A stretch of DNA of 64,000 nt from DRPN01 sp964599235 (GTDB lineage: Bacteria; Bacteroidota; Bacteroidia; Bacteroidales; VadinHA17). Both the position numbers and the translations under genes were made by a program. The first letter of the stretch is position 1. Each line of letters begins with the position of its first letter. Positions 56,247 to 64,000 of the stretch are shown here, piece by piece. The stretch is taken from positions 1-64,000 of the forward strand of contig CAZRDX010000038.1 in NCBI GenBank assembly GCA_964599235.1. Reading direction: 5' to 3'. The notes beneath the pieces were generated by a model. The model did no database searches. It was given only the letters and a program-made list of their open reading frames with translations, and was not told the DNA's origin.

Positions 56247-56282
56247 GAATGCTTCGTCGGAGCGGAGCTCCTCCTCGCAATG
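56247..56282. repeat. MITE-like palindrome, copy 2
   Basis: Same frame as the copy at 56046 (ATGCTTCG ... TCGCAATGG) but with a different inner stem, GGAGC-GGA-GCTCC. Confidence 0.6.
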
Positions 56283-56304
56283 GCTCCTTCGGAGCCAATG
56301 ACGC

Positions 56305-56880
56305 TTACAAGGTAGCATGCCAGACAATCCAGCCATAAAAGGCGAAACGGAAAAATCGTGTTGCGGCATACAGAAGGAACCTGCGGAAAGGTAGCCGTAC
56401 CATCCCCGCGACCATACAGGTAGCCGAGAAGGGGACGGGGGTGAGTGCTGCGATGATCACCAGGAACAGACCATAGCGTTCCAGCAGCGGAACGACCCGG
56501 GCGGCACGCTGCTCCTTCAGATTGCGGAAAAAAGAGGTGCTGCCGAACCACCTGCCTGCAAGGTAGCCGATCACCCCAGCAATGTAAGAGATCACAGCCA
56601 GCAGAGAAACCTCCGGGACATAGGCAGAGAGTACACCGGAACCCCGCGCCCAGATCATGAACAACTCGGGAGGAAGGATGCCGAAAAAGATCTCGGAAAG
56701 GGAATAGATAAGATACAAAAGGAAAGGACGGTCATAGAACGGCTGCAGAACGGCATAATAATCAAACTCCATCCATTCGAGGAACAGAAAAAAGCCCAGG
56801 ATAAGCCCCAGCCACAACCAGCCGCGCAAAAGGTTCTTCCAGAAAAAGCGGTTCCGTACCCGTTTCTGCTCATTCATCAT
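56305..56880 (-). CDS. VTT (DedA/SNARE-associated) family inner-membrane protein
   Basis: A 191-residue membrane protein (190 from the adjacent ATG at 56877) with ~5 hydrophobic segments. After an N-terminal amphipathic part (MMNEQKRVRNRFFWKNLL) come a first helix, then FFGILPPELFMIWARGSG, which fits the F-x-G-x(2)-P-x-E motif of the VTT fold, a glycine-rich helix (ISYIAGVIGYLAGRWFGS) and ALTPVPFSATCMVAGM with the conserved re-entrant proline. DedA-like proteins help lipid flipping and membrane homeostasis. Its 3' end abuts the hairpin island; it is divergent from the arabinofuranosidase-like gene. Confidence 0.8.
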   Translation of the reverse strand: MMNEQKRVRNRFFWKNLLRGWLWLGLILGFFLFLEWMEFDYYAVLQPFYDRPFLLYLIYSLSEIFFGILPPELFMIWARGSGVLSAYVPEVSLLAVISYIAGVIGYLAGRWFGSTSFFRNLKEQRAARVVPLLERYGLFLVIIAALTPVPFSATCMVAGMVRLPFRRFLLYAATRFFRFAFYGWIVWHATL

Positions 56881-56962
56881 CTCAAATATGAAATATTTCC
56901 GGGGAAAAAAGAGCGGCAACGACAAAGTTTTGTATTTTTCGTGATCACTAAAAAAAAGAAAG

Positions 56963-58867
56963 ATGAATAGAGTTTGTACCACCGTACTGTTTTTCATGTT
57001 GTCCTTGTTGGTCCAGGGTCAGGAGGATTTTTTCCTGCAGGAGTGGCAACCACGAATCTTCGAAGTTCCGTCGGGGATTACCATGGCACCTGAAGGGGCC
57101 GGTGGTGACACGGCCGTAGTGGTCATTCATCCCTCCGACACGGTCAACAAGGTTTTGCCAACGATCTTTGGCAACAACCTTCCGGCCTGGCGGGGAGGTC
57201 TGCTCAACAATGCCACGGCCAGAGAGCATGTCCTTCATCTGAAGATCGGCACACTGCGTATCCCCGGGGGCAACTGGAGCAATACGTGGCTTTGGGACGG
57301 CATCAACCACTGGGACGGAACGAACCAGGACGGTTATAGCGGTACTTTCAAAGATTTTGATGAGAGCAAGAACTATCTGGATGTGATCACCAGCCTTCCC
57401 GTGAAACAATGGCCGCTGACCACCGATGAGCTGCTGTCCGTTTGTCGCGACTGGGGTGCCGAGCCCCAGATATGTGTCAATTATGCCCTGGCCCGTTACA
57501 TTGACGCTTCCGACGCGGTACAGCAGGCAGCCCACTATGCTGCCGAATGGGTCAGGTACGTCAAACGGAAAGGCTACCAGGTGAAATACTGGGAGATCGG
57601 CAATGAACACTACGGTTCCTGGGAAGCAGGTTACGTGGTGGACGGAGATACGCTGACCGGCGCCAAATACGGTGCTGATGCAGCGGTGTTCATCGACTCG
57701 ATGAAAGCCGCCGATCCCGACATCAAGGTAGGCATCACGGTATTCCCCGGCAAGGATTACTGGTCGTCACCCAACTTCACTCCGGAGGTATTGCAGGCCG
57801 CCGGTGACAAGGCCGACTTCCTCATCTCCCATGAATATTTCACGTGGGCACCCGACCCCAATAGCATCACATATGAACAACTTCTGAATGCACTTCCCAA
57901 GATACGTACTGATTACGAGACGCTTCAGGCCCTGGTAAGGGAATATACCAACAAGGAATCGATGCCGGTGGCTATGACGGAATATCATTATTTCGCGGGA
58001 TTGAAGGAAACCGAAGGGGTGGCCATCCTCTTTTTCGCCAGAGCTTTGGGTGAGTACATCACTCACGGGTACGGTTTGGTGAACTACTGGGACATTGAGA
58101 ACGGGTCAGGTTCCGACGACCATGGCATGCTCACCTACGACGAGGACAGCGTGGCCAACGACCAGCCTCACCCCAGCTTTTTCCCCTATTACCTTTACCA
58201 GAAGATGTTTGGCGATGTGCTGGTAGCCAGCAGCCACGATGATGTGTCCGATCTGTTCGTTTATTCCTCACTTTTCTCGAACGAATATGCTGGTGTGGTG
58301 GTCATCAACCAGAGCGGGGAACGAAGGACCGTGAAAATCGCACCGGACGACCGGCTTCTTGGTGACACCATTTACTGGTATGCACTCACCACCCCTGCCC
58401 TTTCCTCACGAAAGATCTACCTCAACGGGGAGACCGCCCCCCCGGGGGAATGGTACGGGCCAAGGGACTACGCTTCGATCGTACCCTATGCTCTGGAACG
58501 CACCGACACGTTTTTCACTGCGAACATTGAAGGTTACAGTGTGAATTTCTTCGTTTTCCAAAGGGAAGAAGTGATCACGGCAGTACCGCAACACAATTAT
58601 GAAGAAGGTCTCACCATCGTGGTACGACCCAATCCCGCAAGGGGCGAAGCCCAGGTAATCTGTACCCTGCCCCGGGAGGAGGAGCTCTCACTTGCCTTGT
58701 TCGATCTGGGAGGACGATGTGTCAGAAGACTGTCTCCGGGGAGGACAACCGCCGGCAAGCATCTGTTCACGCTTCCAACGGGTTCCCTTCCTGCCGGTAT
58801 GTATATCCTGCGTGCCTCCACCCCAGAAAAACAGATCATACGTAAAGTGTTCATCAGACCCTATTAA
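56963..58867 (+). CDS. secreted clan-A glycosidase, alpha-L-arabinofuranosidase-like (GH51-related), T9SS sorted
   Basis: A 634-residue protein with signal peptide MNRVCTTVLFFMLSLLVQGQ. The TIM barrel has GTLRIPGGNWSNTWLW, the acid/base glutamate in YWEIGNEHYGSW (Glu215) and a nucleophile candidate in AMTEYHYFAG (Glu340), the spacing expected for GH-A families such as GH51. A beta-sandwich (VVVINQSGERRTVKI) follows, and then a type IX sorting domain (VRPNPARGEAQVI to KVFIRPY). Likely releases arabinose or related side chains at the cell surface; exact family and specificity need comparison. Preceded by a short AT-rich divergent promoter region. Confidence 0.75.
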   Translation: MNRVCTTVLFFMLSLLVQGQEDFFLQEWQPRIFEVPSGITMAPEGAGGDTAVVVIHPSDTVNKVLPTIFGNNLPAWRGGLLNNATAREHVLHLKIGTLRIPGGNWSNTWLWDGINHWDGTNQDGYSGTFKDFDESKNYLDVITSLPVKQWPLTTDELLSVCRDWGAEPQICVNYALARYIDASDAVQQAAHYAAEWVRYVKRKGYQVKYWEIGNEHYGSWEAGYVVDGDTLTGAKYGADAAVFIDSMKAADPDIKVGITVFPGKDYWSSPNFTPEVLQAAGDKADFLISHEYFTWAPDPNSITYEQLLNALPKIRTDYETLQALVREYTNKESMPVAMTEYHYFAGLKETEGVAILFFARALGEYITHGYGLVNYWDIENGSGSDDHGMLTYDEDSVANDQPHPSFFPYYLYQKMFGDVLVASSHDDVSDLFVYSSLFSNEYAGVVVINQSGERRTVKIAPDDRLLGDTIYWYALTTPALSSRKIYLNGETAPPGEWYGPRDYASIVPYALERTDTFFTANIEGYSVNFFVFQREEVITAVPQHNYEEGLTIVVRPNPARGEAQVICTLPREEELSLALFDLGGRCVRRLSPGRTTAGKHLFTLPTGSLPAGMYILRASTPEKQIIRKVFIRPY

Positions 58868-59443
58868 AAACAGGAAGCAATCCGGAAGAGACATAAAACC
58901 GATGTAGTGGACTGATCCTGCCACTTTTACGCCCGGCCGAAGAAAGAAGTCTCGGCCTTTCCGGACAGGAAGCAGGAAGGCTCTCTTACAGTGTTCCGGT
59001 CTGCCTTCTCCATTGTACCATAGATACACAACGGATGATCCGTTCATGCTGATCTTTACGGTCCGCTGTACAAGGTGGTTACGGTGGGACTATGCCAACC
59101 TCCGGAACGTATGGAAATGTCGTTCGGATGGACGGCTCCACACAGGGGACGGGACAGCCAGGGTATTCGCCAGCACAACCCGAGAAACGGGAAAATACAT
59201 CCGGGAACATCAGCAACCTGTGCAAAAATGACCACCGCAAAATCAATCAAGATACACAAAACATATTCTTGCCTGATGATAAATCATTTAGAACATACAA
59301 CATTTGCATCCGGATCCTCATAAGGTCAATATTTTTTAAAACAAAATCAAGAAAACACCAAAAAATTGAAAAAAAAGTGATAAATTTACAGGCACGAAGA
59401 ATAGTTGTTTTTAATGTTCATTTTTAACTAAAATTTTTGTGTT
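58868..59443. other. intergenic stretch without a supported gene
   Basis: A GGCCGA/TCGGCC hairpin (58935-58957) followed by TTT may end the glycosidase transcript. The first ~350 bp is gene-like in base content but only short unconvincing frames exist, possibly a decayed gene. 59230-59443 is strongly AT-rich and should hold the promoter of the PKD gene. Confidence 0.5.
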
Positions 59444-60388
59444 ATGAAAAGAATGAAGTTTTATGTAACAGGGCTGGCCCTTTTGGCAATGATCGGACTG
59501 GGGGCAGTCTCGTGCAGTGATGATGAGGAGACTCCGGCTCCCACGGTGGAGATCAGTTACAGTGTGGATGGTTATCAGGTTGCATTCACGGCGCTGGCCA
59601 CCAATGCCGACACCTATGCATGGGATTTCGGTGACGGAGAGACCAGCACAGAACAGAACCCGGTGCATACCTATGCCATGTCGGGTAAGTATACGGTCAA
59701 GCTGACGGTCACCGGCAAAGGCGGTACTGCTGAAGCCACGACAGAGGTAACGATCGCCGCTTCCAAACTTGAGATGCTCACGGGCGGCAAAGCTGCAGGT
59801 GACGAAGGAAAAGCATGGCAGATCAGCCAGCAGGCCGGTGAAGGGGATGCCATCCTGAAAGCCGATAAAGATTTTACCGTAGAAGATCCTATCGTTTCGG
59901 GTACGCTGGGTCTGATCGGGATGTCCAGCGAATACGAAGACAAATTCATCTTCCACTTCGACGGCAAATACACCCACGATGCAGTGGATGACAGTGTGAT
60001 CACCACCACGGTCTATGCTACCCTCATGCAACTGCCGTACCGGGTCTCGGGTCACGACGCCGTAGGAAAAACTCCTTTCACCCCCGGTAAGAAGGCCACC
60101 TTCACCCTCGAGGAAGGAGTCGACCTGACCCTGGCAGTGACCAGCGACGAGTATCCCGACAGCACCTGGACCGTTACCTGGAGCGGCGTGGATGTCTTCG
60201 AGATCAAGAATGGCGATGATACTGAAAATGAATTTTTCGGCGTTCTCGACTTCACCAGAAAGTATGTCCTCTTCGACATCGCTACGGACCACATGCAGGC
60301 AGGGATCTTCATCTCTGCTACGGGAGGCAAGAAAGCCAATTATCCTTCCCACGTTCTCCGCATGACTTTCATACCTGCTTCCGAGTAG
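59444..60388 (+). CDS. PKD-domain lipoprotein
   Basis: A 314-residue lipoprotein (LLAMIGLGAVSCSDDE). A single PKD domain (residues ~35-105) carries the signature YAWDFGDGETSTEQNPVHTY. The remaining ~200 residues form a beta-rich domain (AWQISQQAGEGDAILKADKD, FIFHFDGKYTHDA, ATFTLEEGVDLTLAV) of a kind that often accompanies PKD lipoproteins near glycan genes in Bacteroidota, suggesting surface glycan binding; that is inference. Closed by a strong terminator. Confidence 0.82.
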   Translation: MKRMKFYVTGLALLAMIGLGAVSCSDDEETPAPTVEISYSVDGYQVAFTALATNADTYAWDFGDGETSTEQNPVHTYAMSGKYTVKLTVTGKGGTAEATTEVTIAASKLEMLTGGKAAGDEGKAWQISQQAGEGDAILKADKDFTVEDPIVSGTLGLIGMSSEYEDKFIFHFDGKYTHDAVDDSVITTTVYATLMQLPYRVSGHDAVGKTPFTPGKKATFTLEEGVDLTLAVTSDEYPDSTWTVTWSGVDVFEIKNGDDTENEFFGVLDFTRKYVLFDIATDHMQAGIFISATGGKKANYPSHVLRMTFIPASE

Positions 60389-60408
60389 GACAGATTTAAC
60401 TACCAAGG

Positions 60409-60438
60409 AAAAAGCTGCGCAAATTTGCGCAGCTTTTT
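60409..60438 (+). terminator. intrinsic terminator after the PKD lipoprotein
   Basis: A perfect 30-bp palindrome (15-bp arms meeting at AAATTT) followed by further T residues. Confidence 0.9.
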
Positions 60439-60604
60439 TTTATTACGCCGGCCCCAAAATCTCCTCCCGAACGTTCGATCATTTGAACGGACGGTCCTGT
60501 CATCTTTTTCCACTGCAATCCTGAGCTTCCCGGCCTGTTTGTTTTGCAGTTCCGCTATCCGGCAGGACGGCATCGTGCGGCTTTTCTTTTTCCTTCCATC
60601 CTTT

Positions 60605-60612
60605 TATCTTTG
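60605..60612 (+). promoter_or_regulatory. -7 element for the sialidase-like gene
   Basis: TATCTTTG, 14 nt before the ATG at 60627; a TTTTC tract lies at the -33 position. Confidence 0.6.
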
Positions 60613-60626
60613 GAGAAACGGACACC

Positions 60627-61961
60627 ATGAAAAAATGGTCCTTGTTTCTGCTCGTTCTGTTGTCCTTTGTTTCATGTCATCGCAGGGATGAGACGTCCGG
60701 CGGGACGATACTGCAGACATCCCTTTTCTCTCCTGTCCGGGAGCACACCCACGGTTCCACTGTGGTCATGTTACCTGACGGATCTTTGCTGGCTGCCTGG
60801 TTCCAGGGTCATGGAGAGCGGTGGGCTGATGATGTATGCATCATGGGGGCCCGGCTTCGGCGGGGGGATACGGTGTGGAGTGCTCCTTTCCCGATGGCGG
60901 ATGTCCCCGGCTTCCCCGACATCAATCCGGTCCTTTTCCTCGATGGCAGGGAACGTCTCTGGCTGGTGTGGTACACGGTGCTGGCCAACCAGTGGAGCAC
61001 TTCGCTGCCGAGGTACCGTCTCAGCAGCGATTATCTGGGCAAAGGATCTCCCCGTTGGGACTGGCAGGCAACCCTTTTTGTCAAACCCGGCGACAAAACG
61101 GAAAGGGGGATCCGGCCGGATGACCGTTTTGTGCGGTCGGTGGAAGAACAGACAGACCGCTACGGGAAAAGGATCGTGGACAGTCTGGGGAAGGATGTCC
61201 CCCTGTACCGGATGTGGCTGGCCTGGAAGGAAGATCTTCTCCGCAAGGCACGGGGTGAGGACTATCTGCGAAAGGGTTCCTATACGGATGCAGCGGGGCA
61301 TCGCAAGGACACTTTATCGGGTTATCCGTTGACGCGCCGTCTGGGATGGCAGACGAAGAACAAGGCACTGGTAATGACGGACGGACGCATCATCCTGCCG
61401 CTTTATTCCGACGCACTCAATCTCTCGCTCATGGCCCTCACCGACGACGGAGGCGCACACTGGATGTTCTCTACACCGCTGGCCGGGCCCGGCAGTATAC
61501 AGCCCACCCTGGCCCTTCGGCATGACGGCACACTCGTGGCGTACATGCGCGACAACGGCCCGCCCCCCCAACGGATCATGTACAGCATCTCCAGGGACAG
61601 GGGTATGCACTGGTCGCCGGTGGAGGAGACCGCACTGCCTAACCCCGGCGCCGGCATCGACATGGTGCCCCTGCACAACGGTCATTGGGTGCTGGCCTAC
61701 AACGATACCGAAACGGGTCGTCACAGCCTGGCCGTCGCCTTATCCGTCGATGAAGGAGGTTCATGGCCGTGGAAGCGACATCTGGAATACGACACCACCG
61801 GAAAAGTCTCGGCATCTTATCCCGCCATCATCGAAGGGAACGACGGCATGATCCATATCACTTACAGCTACAGCCGGAAAGACAACACCGGATCCCCCCT
61901 CGAGACCATAAGGTACGCTAGGATCACCGAAGAGTGGATCCGAAAAGAACGGGCCAGATAA
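60627..61961 (+). CDS. sialidase-like (BNR) beta-propeller lipoprotein
   Basis: A 444-residue lipoprotein (LVLLSFVSCHRR) with a six-bladed sialidase-type propeller. Asp-box motifs (S/T-x-D-x-G-x-x-W) appear as LTDDGGAHW, SRDRGMHW and SVDEGGSW; other hallmarks are the N-terminal PDGSLLAAWFQGHGE and PTLALRHDGTLVAYMRDN. It contains an unusual charged insert (~residues 150-225: RYGKRIVDSLGKDVPLYRMW). The classical arginine triad was not verified, so it may be a sialidase-like hydrolase of another sugar. Own promoter; no operon partner. Confidence 0.75.
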   Translation: MKKWSLFLLVLLSFVSCHRRDETSGGTILQTSLFSPVREHTHGSTVVMLPDGSLLAAWFQGHGERWADDVCIMGARLRRGDTVWSAPFPMADVPGFPDINPVLFLDGRERLWLVWYTVLANQWSTSLPRYRLSSDYLGKGSPRWDWQATLFVKPGDKTERGIRPDDRFVRSVEEQTDRYGKRIVDSLGKDVPLYRMWLAWKEDLLRKARGEDYLRKGSYTDAAGHRKDTLSGYPLTRRLGWQTKNKALVMTDGRIILPLYSDALNLSLMALTDDGGAHWMFSTPLAGPGSIQPTLALRHDGTLVAYMRDNGPPPQRIMYSISRDRGMHWSPVEETALPNPGAGIDMVPLHNGHWVLAYNDTETGRHSLAVALSVDEGGSWPWKRHLEYDTTGKVSASYPAIIEGNDGMIHITYSYSRKDNTGSPLETIRYARITEEWIRKERAR

Positions 61962-62008
61962 TCTCCTTCACCCTTCAGCCGACCAGAGTGTTCCCCGATA
62001 GTTTTCGG

Positions 62009-62121
62009 GACGGGCCGGCGGCAGTATCCGTGATCCAACGGATCATGAAAAGCCGTGAATAGGTATTGCGGATTATTATCGTTAACTTGCGATCTATATC
62101 AGTCCCCCGTCCCGGCCCGTC
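62009..62121. other. inverted repeat in the leader region before the DUF1254 gene
   Basis: GACGGGCCGG (62009-62018) and CCGGCCCGTC (62112-62121) are complementary, ~93 bp apart, in a 289-bp gap that has no gene. The gap also contains GATCC-AAC-GGATC (62032-62044). May be chance in GC-rich DNA. Confidence 0.35.
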
Positions 62122-62250
62122 GTATCGCCGGAGTGATCTCGCCAGACGTTCCCCTCTTCGTTCATCCCGAAAAGGTCGTGCTCTTTCGAACATCCCGTCA
62201 CAGAACGCTGGGCAGGATCTTTTGAACATCAAACAAGAAAGAGAATCATC

Positions 62251-63882
62251 ATGAAAACGAACACGCTTCTTACCATTTTTCTCCTGTTCATGGCCCTCAT
62301 GGCCTGTGACCGACATCCGGAGAGTACCGGCGACGGGGTCCACTCTGCGGAAGAACCGGATCTCACAGGGACCTTGTCCAAATACAAGACAGATGTACCC
62401 TCCAAGATCCTCACTCCCGACAAAGTGAACACCCGCATCGGAGAGCTGACCTTCTACGATGGCATGCCTACTTCCGTCACGCTGGAAAAAGTATACGACC
62501 ATCTTGATTTCCTGAGGGGTGTGGAGGTCTTCCTCAACTTCATCCCTGCTGCCTCCGTGGAGGCACTCCGGTTGGGGATGGTATCGTTGGGTGCCGACAA
62601 CTGCAACAAGATCGTTGTTTTCGAGGATCTGATGGATGCACGCTCCCTGTTTCTCACAGGCAATGCCAGCACGGTCTATGCTTCTGTTTTTGTGGATCTG
62701 CAGAAAGAAGGTCCCGTGGTGGTGGAGATACCGGCGGGGGCAGGTCCCGGCACGGTGAACGATGCTTTTTTCCGTTTTGTCGTGGACATGGGTGCTCCCG
62801 GCCCCGACCGGAAGAAAGGGGGGATGTACCTTCTGCTGCCGCCCGATTATGAAGGGTCCCTGAAACCCACCCCCAACACTTTCCGGGACAATCGTTCCGT
62901 ACGGGTCAATGTGGGCGGGAGAATGCACGATGTATGGATCGCCCGGTCCCGTTCTTATGTCAACTGGATCATTTTGCGGGGTTTCCTGGAAGACGGCCGG
63001 CCCGAGGCAGCTGCAACGATGTGGAAAGAAGGGCTGAAGGTCTATCCGCTGGCAGAAGCATCCTCTCCCCCACCCAACACTTTCATCAATGCTTCCGGGA
63101 AGGCTTTCAACACCATCCATGCCAACAACTACGAGTTCTACAAGGAGGTAGCCACCGTGATCGACCGGGAGCCTTTGAGTTTCCTCGATCCAGAGTTGCG
63201 GGGTCTGGCCGCCTCCATCGGCATCGTCAAGGGCAGGCCTTTTGCTCCTGATGCCCGTATGGAGAAGATCCTGAAAGAAGCTGTCAGCGTGGGCAATGCC
63301 ACGGCCCGTTCCATCGGGCTGGCACCACGGGACACAAGTGCCTATCTGTACAAAGGGAAACAGTGGTACACCGGTTTTATCGGGAAAGACTACCGCTGGC
63401 TCAACGGCGACGGCCATGCCGGCCGCAACCTGGATGCCCGCACACTCTTCTTTTACACGGCCACGGTCAACACACCGGCTATGGCCCTGGAGATCCCCGG
63501 CGTAGGATCCAATTATGCCTTCTGCACCCACGATGTCAACGGGGAGATCTTTTTCGGCGAGAAGAACTACAAACTGAACATCCCCGCGAATGTACCGGCC
63601 AAGGATTTCTGGTCGATCGTCGTATATGATCCCCAGACTAGGTCGATGCTGCAGACCGATCAGCCGTTCCCGAACAAGAACAGCCAGAAAGATGCGCTTG
63701 TCCACAACGAAGACGGATCCTGCGATCTGTACTTCGGACCTGCCGCCCCGAAAGGCAAAGAAGCCAACTGGATACAGACGGTCCCGGGAAAATCGTGGTT
63801 CGTTCTGTTCCGTATCTACGGACCGCTCGAACCCTGGTTCAATAAAAGCTGGCAGCTCAACGACATCGAACCTGCCGGATAG
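62251..63882 (+). CDS. DUF1254/DUF1214 domain lipoprotein
   Basis: A 543-residue lipoprotein (LLFMALMACDRH). Residues ~60-190 match DUF1254 (YDHLDFLRGVEVFLNFIPAA, LTGNASTVYASVFVDLQKEG, GMYLLLPPDYEG). The C-terminal part matches DUF1214 (DARTLFFYTATVNTPAMAL, FWSIVVYDPQTRSMLQTD, ANWIQTVPGKSWFVLFRIYG). Proteins of this pair of domains are common, secreted and of unknown function. Single gene with its own terminator. Confidence 0.88.
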   Translation: MKTNTLLTIFLLFMALMACDRHPESTGDGVHSAEEPDLTGTLSKYKTDVPSKILTPDKVNTRIGELTFYDGMPTSVTLEKVYDHLDFLRGVEVFLNFIPAASVEALRLGMVSLGADNCNKIVVFEDLMDARSLFLTGNASTVYASVFVDLQKEGPVVVEIPAGAGPGTVNDAFFRFVVDMGAPGPDRKKGGMYLLLPPDYEGSLKPTPNTFRDNRSVRVNVGGRMHDVWIARSRSYVNWIILRGFLEDGRPEAAATMWKEGLKVYPLAEASSPPPNTFINASGKAFNTIHANNYEFYKEVATVIDREPLSFLDPELRGLAASIGIVKGRPFAPDARMEKILKEAVSVGNATARSIGLAPRDTSAYLYKGKQWYTGFIGKDYRWLNGDGHAGRNLDARTLFFYTATVNTPAMALEIPGVGSNYAFCTHDVNGEIFFGEKNYKLNIPANVPAKDFWSIVVYDPQTRSMLQTDQPFPNKNSQKDALVHNEDGSCDLYFGPAAPKGKEANWIQTVPGKSWFVLFRIYGPLEPWFNKSWQLNDIEPAG

Positions 63883-63906
63883 TAACATCAGATAAGAAAT
63901 CCTTCT

Positions 63907-63938
63907 ACGCCGGAGAACAACCACCGTTCCTCCGGCGT
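63907..63938 (+). terminator. intrinsic terminator after the DUF1254 gene
   Basis: 9-bp stem ACGCCGGAG (63907-63915) / CTCCGGCGT (63930-63938) followed by nine more T. The last ~50 bp of the window hold nothing recognisable. Confidence 0.88.
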
Positions 63939-64000
63939 TTTTTTTTTGCAGCCCGCAATGAAAAGGAGAGCTTCAAAAAACTGTCTGATACTCCGGCAGA

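Noticed and set aside
55415..56302. CRISPR array
   Set aside because: The constant part is only ~6 bp, the variable part is palindromic, and no cas genes are nearby.
55877..56551. 224-codon minus-strand frame across the repeat island
   Set aside because: It runs through heptamer repeats and hairpin arrays and into the VTT gene's antisense; no protein-like features.
61975..63924. 649-codon minus-strand frame opposite the DUF1254 gene
   Set aside because: Shadow of a well-supported DUF1254/DUF1214 gene with lipobox and terminator.

Overview
The window comes from a chromosome of a Bacteroidota bacterium, probably Bacteroidales-like but not a typical low-GC Bacteroides. The evidence is threefold. 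Many genes are preceded by the Bacteroidota sigma factor signature (-7 TAnnTTTG, sometimes with a TTTG or TTG about 19-20 nt upstream). Four secreted proteins end in type IX secretion (T9SS) C-terminal sorting domains. One gene encodes a hybrid two-component system of the kind almost confined to this phylum. The sequence looks moderately GC-rich. KdsA and outer-membrane barrels indicate a Gram-negative envelope; butyrate kinase and an acyl-CoA carboxylase operon fit fermentative or propionate-linked metabolism.
Layout. 1-3.05 kb: end of a SatD-like gene, a frameshifted DUF3307 membrane gene, a transglutaminase-like lipoprotein and a SRAP (HMCES/YedK) protein. 3.07-3.6 kb: no convincing protein, but a compact ~520-nt minus-strand unit with a canonical promoter, many GNRA-capped helices and an intrinsic terminator, which I read as a structured non-coding RNA I cannot assign to a known family. 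3.8-7.6 kb: three-gene acyl-CoA carboxylase operon closed by a terminator. 7.6-11.7 kb: ankyrin/outer-membrane protein plus lipoprotein, a DUF2007-Usp fusion, and a DUF6588-like outer-membrane protein. 11.9-23.8 kb: housekeeping block (rarA, kdsA, ProX-type deacylase, a RelA/SpoT enzyme with degenerate hydrolase motifs, two glycosyltransferases coupled to butyrate kinase, a small membrane protein, ffh, argS).
24-45 kb: secreted and envelope genes. These are a T9SS cargo with five ~119-residue repeats, a thioredoxin-fold lipid- or periplasm-side protein, an MscS-type channel, a Cys/Met-metabolism PLP enzyme, a NifX-like protein, a large hybrid two-component sensor, a 59-residue membrane protein, two tandem CotH-type T9SS proteins, a barrel protein and a lipoprotein. 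45.8-63.9 kb: FKBP isomerase, then a carbohydrate-degrading set (GH3 and GH20 in one operon, GH31 divergent, a clan-A arabinofuranosidase-like T9SS enzyme, a sialidase-like propeller) mixed with a VTT membrane protein, a PKD lipoprotein and a DUF1254 lipoprotein. No SusC/SusD pair is visible, so this is not a classical polysaccharide utilisation locus.
55.4-56.3 kb is an intergenic repeat island: three arrays of ~18-21-bp units, each made of a fixed AATGAC linker plus a short hairpin whose stem changes from unit to unit with compensatory substitutions, interspersed with other variable-stem hairpins, a heptamer tandem repeat and two MITE-like palindromes. The ncRNA candidate and this island are the two most unusual items. 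All functions are read from the sequence alone; no database search was possible.
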